NCBI GenBank assembly: GCA_947570135.1
Contig: CANOTP010000002.1
Coordinates: forward strand, 222,980-286,979
Source of the DNA: an uncultured Candidatus Melainabacteria bacterium
Lineage (GTDB): Bacteria; Cyanobacteriota; Vampirovibrionia; Gastranaerophilales; Gastranaerophilaceae
Length of the DNA stretch: 64,000 nt
Reading direction: 5' to 3'
Within the stretch, counting starts at the first letter, position 1, and each line of letters opens with the position of its first letter. This document shows, one piece after another, positions 26,728 to 35,763 of the stretch. The notes beneath the pieces are model-generated. The model saw only the letters and a list, made by a program, of their open reading frames with translations, had not been told where the DNA came from and did no database searches. Position numbers and translations under genes: made by a program.

Positions 26728-27876
26728 ATGGAAAGAGATGATTTTATAAAAGCAAAACGTATTGTTATTAAGCTCGGTACAAATGTTTTACGTAACGATG
26801 AAGGTTATGTGTCGCTGCCGAGGGTTTATACATTTATTGAAGATATTGCAAACCTTGTTATATCAGGTAAAGAAGTTATTGTCGTCACCTCAGGTGCGGT
26901 TGGTTTGGGTAAAAAACGTTTGGGGCTTGAAAGTACCGAAGGTACTGCTTTAAAACAGGCTTGTGCGGCTATCGGACAGGGCAAGTTGATGTCTATTTAT
27001 GAAAACGGATTTGATACTTACGGACTTACTGCTGCGCAAATCCTGTTAACGGAAGATGATTTTTCTGTTCGTGAACGCTATTTGAGTCTTAGAACAACCT
27101 TGAATAAATTGCTTGAACTCGGTGCAATTCCTGTGATTAACCAAAATGACACGGTTACGACTTTAGATATTTTGCCAAGATTTATCCAAGAAGATATGCA
27201 GGTATGTTTTTCTGATAACGACAAATTATCAGCGCTTGTGGCAAGCGAATTGGACGCAGATTTGCTTATTATTCTTTCTGATATCAATGGTTTGTACGAT
27301 TCGAACCCTAAAACCAACCCAGATGCTAAGCTTATAAAATCGGTTGATGAGGTTAACGATGAAATTCTTTCTCTTGCATCAGGCGTATCTGATGGAGGAA
27401 GAGGCGGAATGGAAACAAAACTCAAAGCTGCAAGGCTTGTGACTCGTTTTGGTGGGAAAGTTCTAATCGCAAACGGTAAAAAGCCGTTTATAATAAAGCA
27501 GATTTTTGACGGAGAAGAAGAAGGCACAATGTTTCTTCCTCAAAAAGAGAATTTGTCCGATAAGAAGCGTTGGATTGGTTATGCGACAAACATTGTCGGA
27601 AAAATTATCGTTAATGACGGAGCTAAGCACGCTTTGATTGAGCAGGAAAAAAGCTTGCTTCCGATTGGTGTTGTCGGGGTGAAAAATTCGTTCAAAAAAG
27701 GTGATGTAATCTCTATTTTGGATGAAAATAAACACGAATTTGCCCGCGGAATAGTTAATTATGACTCTGATTCCTGCCAGAAACTTATCGGAAGACATTC
27801 AGATAATATTATAGAAATTCTCGGGTTCAAAAACTACGATGCAATTATTACACGTGATAATATTACAATTTTATAG
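26728..27876 (+). CDS. proB: glutamate 5-kinase
   Basis: First step of proline synthesis from glutamate: ATP-dependent formation of gamma-glutamyl phosphate. Amino-acid kinase domain: VIKLGTNVL at the start, VVTSGAVGLG, INQNDTV, FSDNDKLSALVA and LILSDINGLYDSNP. GGRGGMETKLKAA is conserved in ProB. A C-terminal PUA domain (about residues 275-375) contains KKGDVISILDENKHEFARGI. 382 aa, normal. proA starts 10 bp after the stop. Confidence 0.95.
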   Translation: MERDDFIKAKRIVIKLGTNVLRNDEGYVSLPRVYTFIEDIANLVISGKEVIVVTSGAVGLGKKRLGLESTEGTALKQACAAIGQGKLMSIYENGFDTYGLTAAQILLTEDDFSVRERYLSLRTTLNKLLELGAIPVINQNDTVTTLDILPRFIQEDMQVCFSDNDKLSALVASELDADLLIILSDINGLYDSNPKTNPDAKLIKSVDEVNDEILSLASGVSDGGRGGMETKLKAARLVTRFGGKVLIANGKKPFIIKQIFDGEEEGTMFLPQKENLSDKKRWIGYATNIVGKIIVNDGAKHALIEQEKSLLPIGVVGVKNSFKKGDVISILDENKHEFARGIVNYDSDSCQKLIGRHSDNIIEILGFKNYDAIITRDNITIL

Positions 27877-27886
27877 GGAGAAAACT

Positions 27887-29137
27887 ATGCCGTTTAGTGA
27901 TTTAGCAAAAAAAGCCAAATTAGCATCATTAAAAATAGCAGAACTTGATACAGAAGTGAAAAATCGTGCACTTAATAAAATTGCTGATGCTTTTGAAGTT
28001 AATAAGCATGAAATTTTTGAAGCTAATAAACAGGATTTGGCAGAGGCTGAAATGCTTGTAGAAAACGGCGAGATAACAAAATCAACTTTCAATCGTCTTA
28101 AGCTTGATGAAAATAAAATGCGCGATATGATTCAAGGGGTTCGCGATATTGCTAACCTTGAAGATCCTGTCGGCAAGGTTTTATTTAAACGCGAGCTTGA
28201 TGAAGGTTTGGTTTTGACAAAGGTATCTTGCCCTATTGGAGTTCTTGGGATAATTTTTGAGGCAAGACCTGATGTTATCTCACAAATTGCATCGCTTGCC
28301 ATAAAATCATCTAACGCGGTTATTTTAAAAGGTGGTAAGGAGTCTAAAAATACCAATAAAAAGATTTTAGAGGTTATCAACGGAGCTTTGGCACAAGTCG
28401 AAGGGTTCCCGAATGATGTTGTCCAGCAGGTGTTTTCACGAGATGATGTTGCGCAAATGCTGACGTGTGATGAATATATTAACCTGATTATCCCTCGCGG
28501 GGGCAATAATTTGGTTAAATTTATCAAAGAAAATACAAAAATTCCTGTATTAGGACATGCTAACGGTATTTGTCATATTTTTGTTGATGAAAGTGCTGAT
28601 ATTGATATCGCATCCCGTGTTGTAACAGATGCTAAAACCCAGTATCCGAGCGCTTGTAATGCTGTTGAAACACTTTTGATTCACAAAAATTTCAAAAAAT
28701 CGGACGAACTTTTGACATCATTACAGTTATCGGAAATTAAACTTGTATCAAATCCTGAATCTTGGGATATTGAATACAGTGACAAAATTTTATCTTATAA
28801 GTTTGTTGATTCTGTAGAGGAGGCAATCAATCACATAAATACTTACGGTTCGGGTCATACCGATTCAATAATTACAACAGACGGTTCTAATGCCGAAAAA
28901 TTTATGAACAATGTTGATTCCGCGGGTGTTTATTTTAACGTTTCAACACGTTTTGCAGACGGTTTCCGTTATGGGTTTGGGGCGGAAGTCGGGATTTCAA
29001 CAAATAAGACCCACGCAAGAGGACCTGTCGGGCTTGAAGGTTTAACTATTTATAAATATAAACTTGTCGGAAACGGTCAAATCGTTGATGATTACGCTAA
29101 GGGTGTAAAACAATTTCATCATAAAGACTTAATCTAA
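27887..29137 (+). CDS. proA: gamma-glutamyl phosphate reductase
   Basis: NADPH-dependent reduction of gamma-glutamyl phosphate to glutamate-5-semialdehyde, second proline step. ALDH-superfamily protein with ILKGGKESKNTN, the catalytic Cys in QYPSACNAVETLL, and GPVGLEGLTIYKY near the end. The start at 27887 has GGGAG just upstream; longer in-frame starts lie inside proB. proC is not in the window. Convergent with the ART pseudogene, overlapping its end by a few bases. Confidence 0.95.
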   Translation: MPFSDLAKKAKLASLKIAELDTEVKNRALNKIADAFEVNKHEIFEANKQDLAEAEMLVENGEITKSTFNRLKLDENKMRDMIQGVRDIANLEDPVGKVLFKRELDEGLVLTKVSCPIGVLGIIFEARPDVISQIASLAIKSSNAVILKGGKESKNTNKKILEVINGALAQVEGFPNDVVQQVFSRDDVAQMLTCDEYINLIIPRGGNNLVKFIKENTKIPVLGHANGICHIFVDESADIDIASRVVTDAKTQYPSACNAVETLLIHKNFKKSDELLTSLQLSEIKLVSNPESWDIEYSDKILSYKFVDSVEEAINHINTYGSGHTDSIITTDGSNAEKFMNNVDSAGVYFNVSTRFADGFRYGFGAEVGISTNKTHARGPVGLEGLTIYKYKLVGNGQIVDDYAKGVKQFHHKDLI

Positions 29138-29694
29138 AGTCGGATGTCCGGGTTGTCGCCAAGATTCCTCCGGCAGGATGTATCGAAGCTTTATAAGCAA
29201 GTAATCAGAATCCTTGTCTTGAATCCTTTGTGTATTAAGGCATTCGAATCGCGAACTTCTTGGAAATACTATTTCATCAGTTTTTCCAATGTCGCCGGTT
29301 CTTGAAACTCTTGCACCGGCAGGGATTTCTATCTCGTATGTTATGCCTTTACCATTGGGAAGATAAACATTTGCATAACTCTTGTCCGAGGTTGCGTAAG
29401 CATATTCTCGCATTGAGATTGTGTCGCCTTTTTTAATATAAAATGATGGTTTATTCCATGAAGTTGTCCATGCAAATCTACTGATGTACGATTACTCTGG
29501 CGAATCATTTGTTCATCTAACGCACTTGCCCAGTATTTATAACAGTATTGTGCTTTTGGTAAAAGTTCTTTTGTTTCCTGTATTGTATCAGCTACATTTT
29601 CAGTAGCTTTATTTACGGCAGAAGTTGCTTCTGTAACAATATTTTGAGGCTTGCTGCGCATGAATAAAGATGTAATTTTAGTATAAATATTCAT
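29129..29694 (-). pseudogene. ADP-ribosyltransferase-fold protein, frameshifted
   Basis: From ATG at 29694 a helical N-terminus (MNIYTKITSLFMRSKPQNIV...CYKYWASALDEQMIRQSN) runs to about 29490. The continuation (WTTSWNKPSFYIKKGDTISM, REYAYATSDKSYANVYLP, ITYEIEIPAGARVSR, TDEIVFPRSSRFE) is in another frame and ends at 29129. The second half resembles the core of C3/VIP2-type ADP-ribosyltransferases: an STS-like strand, and a catalytic-loop strand DEIVFPRSSRF where the family has [QE]xE...PRG. One frame change separates the halves, so this is probably an inactivated effector gene, or a frame error in the sequence. No signal peptide. Confidence 0.55.
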
Positions 29695-29754
29695 AATTCT
29701 CGTACAAATTTTTATAATTAATATAAAAATTTGAGTAAGAAAGAATTGCGCATT

Positions 29755-30033
29755 TTATGTTTGGGTAAGTAATTTTTGTTTATATTCAACTAAGCATTTT
29801 GCTAACTGATCAGGACAGCTTGTAGGTCTTGGACCGCAAGTTATGCCTTCAAGTCTTTCAATAACCTCGTCAATATTCATTCCTATAATAAGACTTCTGA
29901 TACCTTTTAAGTTTCCGTTGCAGCCTCCATGGAATTGTGCGTCAACGATTTTGTTGTCTAAAATTGCGACTTGGATTAATTGACTGCATGTTCCTTTAGT
30001 TTTATATTCTATTATTTGTGGTTCTTTTTGCAT
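29755..30033 (-). CDS. TSCPD domain protein (TIGR03905 type)
   Basis: 92 aa from the ATG at 30033, which has an AGAGGAG upstream. The family motif is exact: GGCNGNLKGIRSLIIGM in the middle and CGPRPTSCPDQLAKCL at the end. The domain also occurs at the C-terminus of B12-dependent ribonucleotide reductases, where it is thought to bind metal or take part in thiol chemistry; the stand-alone form has no assigned function. Separated from ftsZ by a terminator. Confidence 0.85.
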   Translation of the reverse strand: MQKEPQIIEYKTKGTCSQLIQVAILDNKIVDAQFHGGCNGNLKGIRSLIIGMNIDEVIERLEGITCGPRPTSCPDQLAKCLVEYKQKLLTQT

Positions 30034-30046
30034 TATATTCTCCTCT

Positions 30047-30080
30047 AAAAAGGGCGCAGGCAAAGCCTGCGCCCTTTTTT
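30047..30080 (-). terminator. rho-independent terminator after ftsZ
   Basis: A4, AGGGCGCAGGC / GCCTGCGCCCT stem with AAA loop, T-run. The strand follows from ftsZ ending at 30087 on the minus strand. Confidence 0.9.
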
Positions 30081-30086
30081 AATGTG

Positions 30087-31211
30087 TTATCTTTTTAAAA
30101 AATCAGGTACATCTAAGTTCATAGAAGGAACTTTTGGGAAATCAAAACTGTTTGAAGTTGTTGTTGATGTTCCTTTCCCTTGGAAGTACTCGGCAGCAGA
30201 CAGTTGCGGAGTATTGATTGAACTTTGGTTAGGTTTTTCAGCAAAACCTGTTGCGATAACCGTGATTTGGATTTCGTTTTGGAATGCTTCATTGATTGAT
30301 GTACCGATAATAACGTCAGCATCATCTTTTACAACATTATTGATAATATTTGTAGCATCTGTTATTTCGTATAATGTCATATTAGAGCTTCCCGTAATGT
30401 TAACGATGATACCTGAAGCACCGTCGATTGAAGATTCAAGAAGTTGTGAATTAATTGCCATTTCAGCAGCTTTAATTGCTCTTCCTTCACCTTGGGCACG
30501 ACCGATACCCATTAGTGCGGTACCTGAATCTTTAACGACTTTCTTAACATCAGCAAAGTCAATGTTAATCATACCCGGGATTGTGATTATGTCTGAAATA
30601 CCTTGAATGCCGCGGTATAAAACTTCATCAGTTACGCAGAATGCTTCTCTTAAGCCGATTTGACGTTCGACAACCTGTAATAATTTATCGTTAGGTACAA
30701 CTAAAATAGCATCAACATATTTTTTAAGTTTTTCAATACCTGCCTCAGCCTGTGCCATTCTCTTTTTACCTTCCCAGCAGAAAGGTTTTGTCACAAACGC
30801 AATAGTAAGTATTCCTAAATCTTTAGCGATTTGAGCAACAATCGGAGCCGCACCTGTTCCTGTTCCGCCGCCCATACCTGCTGTTATAAATACCATATCA
30901 GAACCATCTAAGGCTTTTGTGATTTCGTCTTTAACTTCTAAAGCAGCTTTTTCGCCTGTTGTCGGGTCGCCGCCTGAGCCTAAGCCTTTTGTTGTTGCAA
31001 CACCAAGCTGTAATTTATTTTGAACGTTACTGAAAGTCAATACCTGCAAATCTGTGTTCATAAGCCAGAATTCAACACCTGCAAGTTTTGCTTTAATCAT
31101 TCTGTTAACAGCGTTTCCGCCGCCGCCGCCGACACCTACTACTTTAATTTTGGTCGGGTTTATATTTGATCTTTGGTCACTTCCGTAACTTGATGATACT
31201 ATATTTTCCAT
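30087..31211 (-). CDS. ftsZ: cell division GTPase FtsZ
   Basis: Tubulin-like protein forming the Z ring. GTP-binding: VGGGGGNAVNRM near residue 27, tubulin signature GGGTGTGAAPIVAQ, then GDDPT-like GGDPTTGEKAA and the T7 loop (NIDFADVKKVV). A Ser/Thr/Gln-rich linker leads to the C-terminal peptide DVPDFLKR used for binding partners. 374 aa, typical. ftsA and ftsQ are not beside it, as in cyanobacteria. Confidence 0.97.
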   Translation of the reverse strand: MENIVSSSYGSDQRSNINPTKIKVVGVGGGGGNAVNRMIKAKLAGVEFWLMNTDLQVLTFSNVQNKLQLGVATTKGLGSGGDPTTGEKAALEVKDEITKALDGSDMVFITAGMGGGTGTGAAPIVAQIAKDLGILTIAFVTKPFCWEGKKRMAQAEAGIEKLKKYVDAILVVPNDKLLQVVERQIGLREAFCVTDEVLYRGIQGISDIITIPGMINIDFADVKKVVKDSGTALMGIGRAQGEGRAIKAAEMAINSQLLESSIDGASGIIVNITGSSNMTLYEITDATNIINNVVKDDADVIIGTSINEAFQNEIQITVIATGFAEKPNQSSINTPQLSAAEYFQGKGTSTTTSNSFDFPKVPSMNLDVPDFLKR

Positions 31212-31307
31212 TATACCTCCTATGTTTTTTACTAATATTATATACTAAAAATTTAACATTTCACGTATTTCAATATTTCGTAATAATTATTGGAGGTGAT
31301 ATTTGGA

Positions 31308-32099
31308 TTATGCCATAAGTGATATAAGATTTTCGGCACCTCTGCTGTTATTCATTATAGAATTTAATTCTGCTCGTTGAGCTAGGTTTGCTCTGTCTAA
31401 ATTAGCTTTTGCAATTTTTTGTTCTTGAGTTAATGGTCGGAATGCAATTTGTCTGTTGTATTCGGCTTGCATCCTTGGGGTGACGGTACCTCTTGAAGCA
31501 TTAATAACAAGTCTTCTTGTATCTTCGTTTACGTGTCTTAAATCAATACCTCCAAGAATTTCTGCTTCGCGAGCGTTGTTAATCGGTTTTGCGGCACCGC
31601 TTACGGAGGTGTTTTGAATCCTTTGTTTTACAGGCGATAAACTGTAGCCCCAATTTTTACCCTTAGCTTTTAACAGTTTTGGGCTTAATCCTAAGTCGGT
31701 TGCAGCCGTAGCATTATTTCCCTGCCAAGATGGTAATAATTTTGTTTCGTGAGGCGGCAACAGAAGTTGAGGTTTCCTTTCGCCCGCAGTTAAAAGTTTA
31801 AGTTCCGGTGTAGTAATTTGGGAGCTTCTTTCTCCTGCTGTCAGTAATTTAACTTCAGGAGTTGCAGGCTTTGTGTCTTTTAATATGCTGCCTAATTTAA
31901 ATTTACCTTTTGATAATAAATAAACAGCTCCGGCAGCCAAACCTGTTAAAAAACCTGTAGCAATTGCAGGAGAGTAATCTTTATCAGGCTCCTTATTGGA
32001 AGGTTGAAAATTACCGTAATGTTTTTTGAATATATCGGAATACTGCGAAGTATTCATTGTATTGCAACCATACCCGTAATTTACGCCATTAATTGACAT
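31308..32099 (-). CDS. protein of unknown function with one hydrophobic segment and short repeats
   Basis: 263 aa. N-terminus NGVNYGYGCNTMNTSQY, then a glycine-rich hydrophobic segment (PAIATGFLTGLAAGAVYLL, about 45-63) that could span a membrane once. It is followed by a repeated unit around residues 80-125: PEVKLLTAGERSSQ, PELKLLTAGERKPQ, and HETKLLPSWQG. The C-terminal half is Arg/Asn-rich and helical (LTQEQKIAKANLDRANLAQR). Good AGGAG before ATG. It may belong to the surface-related genes around it; I cannot assign a role. Confidence 0.6.
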   Translation of the reverse strand: MSINGVNYGYGCNTMNTSQYSDIFKKHYGNFQPSNKEPDKDYSPAIATGFLTGLAAGAVYLLSKGKFKLGSILKDTKPATPEVKLLTAGERSSQITTPELKLLTAGERKPQLLLPPHETKLLPSWQGNNATAATDLGLSPKLLKAKGKNWGYSLSPVKQRIQNTSVSGAAKPINNAREAEILGGIDLRHVNEDTRRLVINASRGTVTPRMQAEYNRQIAFRPLTQEQKIAKANLDRANLAQRAELNSIMNNSRGAENLISLMA

Positions 32100-32203
32100 A
32101 AAAAGCTCCTAACCTTTACCTAAACTTACCTTGTTTATATAAAGAATTTTTTTATGCCAAAATTGCGTATATGAATCAAATATTGTTAACTAACCGTTAC
32201 AAT

Positions 32204-32560
32204 CTAAATTTGAATATCTAATTTTTTACCCTGATTTTCTTTTTTAACGGCTTGGGCTTTAAATTTGATTTGTTCGGCTTCGCGAGCTACTTTGTAATCT
32301 TGTGACGACGGATCAAAAGGTGCCATTGCTGCTTTTATAACTGTGTTGGCATGATCAATTGTTCTTTGCGGATTTTTTCTATCAAGAGTCGGCATTTGAA
32401 TAGGAACGTGACCTGAAACAGGTATACCTTCTGAGTTTCTTTCAATAGAAATTGCGCCTGCAAAAGCTCCGCCTGCTCTTTGGTGTGCAAGTTCGTGGTT
32501 ATAAATCTCATTATAATTCTTCTGAATTAAAGCCTGTTTTGACATACAATTAGTAACCAT
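32204..32560 (-). CDS. SprA-family putative metalloprotease (HExxH)
   Basis: 118 aa from the ATG at 32560 (AAAGGAG upstream). It shows the layout of the SprA-related catalase/metalloprotease family: the zinc motif HELAH in NHELAHQRAGGAFAG, a strand (GIPVSGHVPI), then PQRTIDHANTVIKAAMAPFD and PSSQDYKVAREAEQ, which are family hallmarks. No signal peptide. Cleavage activity in this family is inferred from HExxH and has not been shown. Short compared with proteobacterial members. Confidence 0.65.
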   Translation of the reverse strand: MVTNCMSKQALIQKNYNEIYNHELAHQRAGGAFAGAISIERNSEGIPVSGHVPIQMPTLDRKNPQRTIDHANTVIKAAMAPFDPSSQDYKVAREAEQIKFKAQAVKKENQGKKLDIQI

Positions 32561-32619
32561 ACACACTCCTTTTTCTGCTAACATTGTAGCATAAAAGTGT
32601 TGATTTGTCTAGTGTAGTG

Positions 32620-33045
32620 TTAATAATTCTTATAATTTACGGGAACATATTGTCCTTTTGAGTTGTATCCGTAATCTATTCTGTTACCGTCGATAGCTGT
32701 CGGTACGTATTCCCCTTTAGAATTATAACCGTAGTCGATTCGTTTTCCGCCAATAGACGAGGGGGTGTACTGACCTTTTGAGTTATAACTGTAGTCTATT
32801 CTTTCGCCTCCGATTGAGGACGGTACATAATCACCCTTTGAATTGTATTCGTAGTCAATTCTTTTACCGCCGACAGAGGTTGGAACATACTCGCCTTTTG
32901 AGTTGTAACCGTAATCTATACGTTGACCGTCATACGAAGTCGGTACGTACTGTCCGCGTGAATTATATCCGTATTGGATGTTATTTGCATATACGCAAAG
33001 CGCAAATATATTAAATGCAGCAAATAAAAGCAATAATTTTTTCAT
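32620..33045 (-). CDS. secreted tandem-repeat protein
   Basis: 141 aa: signal peptide (KKLLLLFAAFNIFALCVYA|N) and then five full 20-residue repeats of the form YGYNSKGxYVPTSxGGxRID, and a shortened sixth (YGYNSKGQYVPVNYKNY). The repeat is aromatic and glycine-rich, with Y-x-Y-N-S-K-G-x-Y-x-P fixed in every unit, suggesting a regular beta structure. It may be exported or attached at the surface; function unknown. AGCGGG is the only weak ribosome-binding site. Confidence 0.8.
   Translation of the reverse strand: MKKLLLLFAAFNIFALCVYANNIQYGYNSRGQYVPTSYDGQRIDYGYNSKGEYVPTSVGGKRIDYEYNSKGDYVPSSIGGERIDYSYNSKGQYTPSSIGGKRIDYGYNSKGEYVPTAIDGNRIDYGYNSKGQYVPVNYKNY
32623..32973 (-). repeat. 60-bp tandem repeat array, 5.85 units
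   Basis: The coding repeats above, in exact 60-base register. Units differ mostly at the residue after NSKG and in the TSxGG part. Copy number may vary between strains. Confidence 0.85.
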
Positions 33046-33060
33046 ATATTAACCCGCTGA

Positions 33061-33945
33061 TTATAAAATAACTCTGTTTTGGAAGTTTTCTTGTTGAACA
33101 ATTGAAATAAGTTTGTTCAAGAAAGCTTTATATCTTGCTCTGACTGCTTCGCCCGATAAAATTATATCAGCATCTTTTTTGCAAGGTCTGATATAAATTT
33201 CTGCTTTATTTGATGCGTTTTTATAAATACCTTTTGCAGATTCGCCTAAATCTCTTTCTGCTGCACGAACAAAGAATCTGTCTTTTTGAACTTTTGAATC
33301 AACATCAACGTAAATTTTAAAGTCAAAAGCGTCTTTTATTTTGTCTGTAAGCGTAAATAATCCTTCCGAAATAATAATTTTGGAAGGATGAGCTAATGTA
33401 TGATTATCAAATCTTTTTGCAGTACCTGACATGTCATATTTTGGAAGAAATACAGATTTACCGTTCAATAATTCTTTAATATGAACGCTCATAAGTTCCA
33501 ATTCCAAAGCTTGAGGTACATCTAAATCGTAATTTTTGGCAAATTCGGCAAAACTTCCTGCAGCTTTAACCATTTCTGAACGGTCATAATAATAATCATC
33601 CGTATTAACACGAGTTATTGCATCTTCTATTTCAAATTCGGTTGCAAAAGATTTAATTGTTTCGATTATATCAAGTGTAATTGTTGATTTACCGCTTGCT
33701 GTTTCGCCTGCAATTCCGATCGATGCGGGACGGGTAATGTGACCTGATAAATATTTTGCTAATTTTGAGATAACCGAAGGTTTGTAACTTACTAAAATAG
33801 AGCCTTCTGATTTTAATTCATCTTCAAATATCTTTTTCAATCTCTCTTCTGTTGCCTGAACTCTGTTAAACGGCATTGAAACATACATTTTTTTTGTTTG
33901 TAATGTAGTTTCTTTCTTAGTCTTTTGCAGGATATATTCTACCAT
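33061..33945 (-). CDS. uridine kinase / phosphoribulokinase family P-loop protein
   Basis: 294 aa. Walker A GETASGKST (about residue 80) and the acceptor loop NTDDYYYDRSEM match uridine kinases; SEGLFTLTDKIKDAFDFKIYVDVD is the conserved core after it. An N-terminal stretch of about 70 residues (…RVQATEERLKKIFEDELKSE…) precedes the kinase fold, as in several 'uridine kinase-like' proteins with unproved substrate. Likely phosphorylates uridine, cytidine or a related small molecule. AAAGGA before ATG. Divergent from the calpain-like gene. Confidence 0.8.
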   Translation of the reverse strand: MVEYILQKTKKETTLQTKKMYVSMPFNRVQATEERLKKIFEDELKSEGSILVSYKPSVISKLAKYLSGHITRPASIGIAGETASGKSTITLDIIETIKSFATEFEIEDAITRVNTDDYYYDRSEMVKAAGSFAEFAKNYDLDVPQALELELMSVHIKELLNGKSVFLPKYDMSGTAKRFDNHTLAHPSKIIISEGLFTLTDKIKDAFDFKIYVDVDSKVQKDRFFVRAAERDLGESAKGIYKNASNKAEIYIRPCKKDADIILSGEAVRARYKAFLNKLISIVQQENFQNRVIL

Positions 33946-33979
33946 TTTATTCCTTTTTTTGAATTATATTACTACATTC

Positions 33980-34000
33980 ATAGTCATTTTCCATGACTAT
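33980..34000. promoter_or_regulatory. 8-bp inverted repeat between divergent genes
   Basis: ATAGTCAT and ATGACTAT separated by TTTCC, in the gap between the uridine-kinase-like gene (-) and the calpain-like gene (+). Operator-sized; no T-run. The rest of this 190-base gap is AT-rich and holds only promoter-like sequence. Confidence 0.35.
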
Positions 34001-34147
34001 AGCAGAATTAAGGCAAAAAAAAAATATTTTTTGTCAAAATGTTAAATTTATTTAATATTAACATTTGTAAACAGGAGGTTCAATTTAAGCAAATACTAAC
34101 AGATATAATTTTTATATATTATATATCTAAAAGCAGTGAGGTATGAG

Positions 34148-35710
34148 ATGAGTAATGAGATATCAAATTTGGACAGTTTAAATCAAGCCTTCAGAACAGT
34201 TAATACGAAACGGAAAAAACCTGTTAATATTGGTAAATGGAAATTGCCTTTACCGATTGGCAGAAAAAGAAAACGGGATAATAAAACGGAATATAATTAT
34301 TCAATGGGTCCTCGCGAAGGTTATACAAGAATTGTAGGACCTGACAGTATTTCTACCCATGTTAAACCTGTTAATGTGGGTGGTAACTTATACGGCAGCG
34401 GTCATCTTGACGGAGAAGTCGGATCTTCACGTCAGGGAAAGCGCGGTGATTGTTATTTATTGGCATCAATAAACTCAATAAGAAATACGGAAGACGGGCA
34501 GGCTATTTTTAAGAAAAATATTAAACAAAACGGTGACGGTTCAATTACTGTAACTTTACCAGGTGCTGTTGCCATTCGTAACCAATATTTGAAAGATGGC
34601 AAAGGCAGGGGATGTGAGATAACAGGTGTTTATCATATAACACAGGATGCTTTGCAAAAAGCTGTTGCAAATGCGGGAAAATCATATTCTAAAGGAGATT
34701 TAGAAGTTATTGCACTTGAAATAGCTATGGAAAACTATAGAGCCGAAATGGTTCTGACAAAACAAAAACTCGGAGATAGAGGAGAAGAATCTTTTACAGC
34801 CGAAGCTGCAACCAATCATTTAGATAACAGGGATTACTTAGGCTATGGTCAACAATATGATGCAATATTTATTTTGACGGGTCAAAAATCTGAGGTTTAT
34901 ACGTGTACCAAAAATAAATATAACCGTGTAAAACCTTATAAAGGCGGAGAATACGGTTTTATTACCCGAGAAGAAATGGAACGCCGTGAAAAATTCGGTA
35001 TGATAAGTGCTGATTATACATTGTCAAAGGGTGTTTCTGAGGTTACTCATGTTACATCCCGAGATTCTGACTTACAGCGTATGCTTGATAAGTATCAAGG
35101 GCATGAAGAAGATTTTGCACTGACTTTTGGGGTAAGGGTTGCAAAAGACGGTCCTGACGGTTCAACAAAAGCAGGAAACGGGCATGCTTTAACTGTTGTT
35201 AAGATAACTGATAGTACCGTTTATGTTTCAAACCCTTGGTACCCTGATAAAATTGAGCCGATACCAAGAGATGAATTTGAGCGAATGGCTACAGGGTTTA
35301 CTGCAACTCCGATGAATGAAAATAAAGTTGCCGGAACTTATATGGCAAATGCGTTAAATGATATCGGCAATGGTGTTAATTCTCAGGAAGCGGATGCGTT
35401 AAGAGAATCTTTGAACAGATTGCTGGCATCTCGAGATAATATAAAACTGCAATTTAATACAGGAATAACTTATCTTTCTACGGAAAGAGTTATGGCATAC
35501 TTAAATGCTTATAACGCTAATAATCCTAAGACTCCATTGAATGCGAGTGGTCTGTTAAGAAGGTTAAATAACGCTGCTAAAATGGATTTGTCAAAAGAAC
35601 AATTAAATTGTCTTAACCGACTGTTTGCTCAATTAGGCTCTGATGAAAAATTTAAGATTTCTGCTAAAGATGTAGAAATTTTACAGTCTTTATCTAATAG
35701 AAAAAGCTAG
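34148..35710 (+). CDS. calpain-like cysteine protease (C2 family)
   Basis: 520 aa from the ATG at 34148. The papain-like triad can be placed: C102 in GKRGDCYLLASINSI, H346 in GNGHALTVVKI, and N362 in YVSNPWYPD, with order and spacing as in calpain protease cores. The basic N-terminus (NTKRKKPVNIGKWKLPLPIG) has no signal peptide; the C-terminal 130 residues are helical and unassigned. No calcium-binding C2 or EF-hand domain. Bacterial calpain-like enzymes are uncommon and mostly unstudied. An internal processing role or an effector role are both possible. The gene stands alone. Confidence 0.8.
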   Translation: MSNEISNLDSLNQAFRTVNTKRKKPVNIGKWKLPLPIGRKRKRDNKTEYNYSMGPREGYTRIVGPDSISTHVKPVNVGGNLYGSGHLDGEVGSSRQGKRGDCYLLASINSIRNTEDGQAIFKKNIKQNGDGSITVTLPGAVAIRNQYLKDGKGRGCEITGVYHITQDALQKAVANAGKSYSKGDLEVIALEIAMENYRAEMVLTKQKLGDRGEESFTAEAATNHLDNRDYLGYGQQYDAIFILTGQKSEVYTCTKNKYNRVKPYKGGEYGFITREEMERREKFGMISADYTLSKGVSEVTHVTSRDSDLQRMLDKYQGHEEDFALTFGVRVAKDGPDGSTKAGNGHALTVVKITDSTVYVSNPWYPDKIEPIPRDEFERMATGFTATPMNENKVAGTYMANALNDIGNGVNSQEADALRESLNRLLASRDNIKLQFNTGITYLSTERVMAYLNAYNANNPKTPLNASGLLRRLNNAAKMDLSKEQLNCLNRLFAQLGSDEKFKISAKDVEILQSLSNRKS

Positions 35711-35763
35711 AGGTTTATGTTATAATGCTCCCTGTAAATATTAAAAAGCAGGGAGTATTATTT

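Noticed and set aside
30082..30606. 174-aa open frame on the plus strand
   Set aside because: Entirely antisense to ftsZ.
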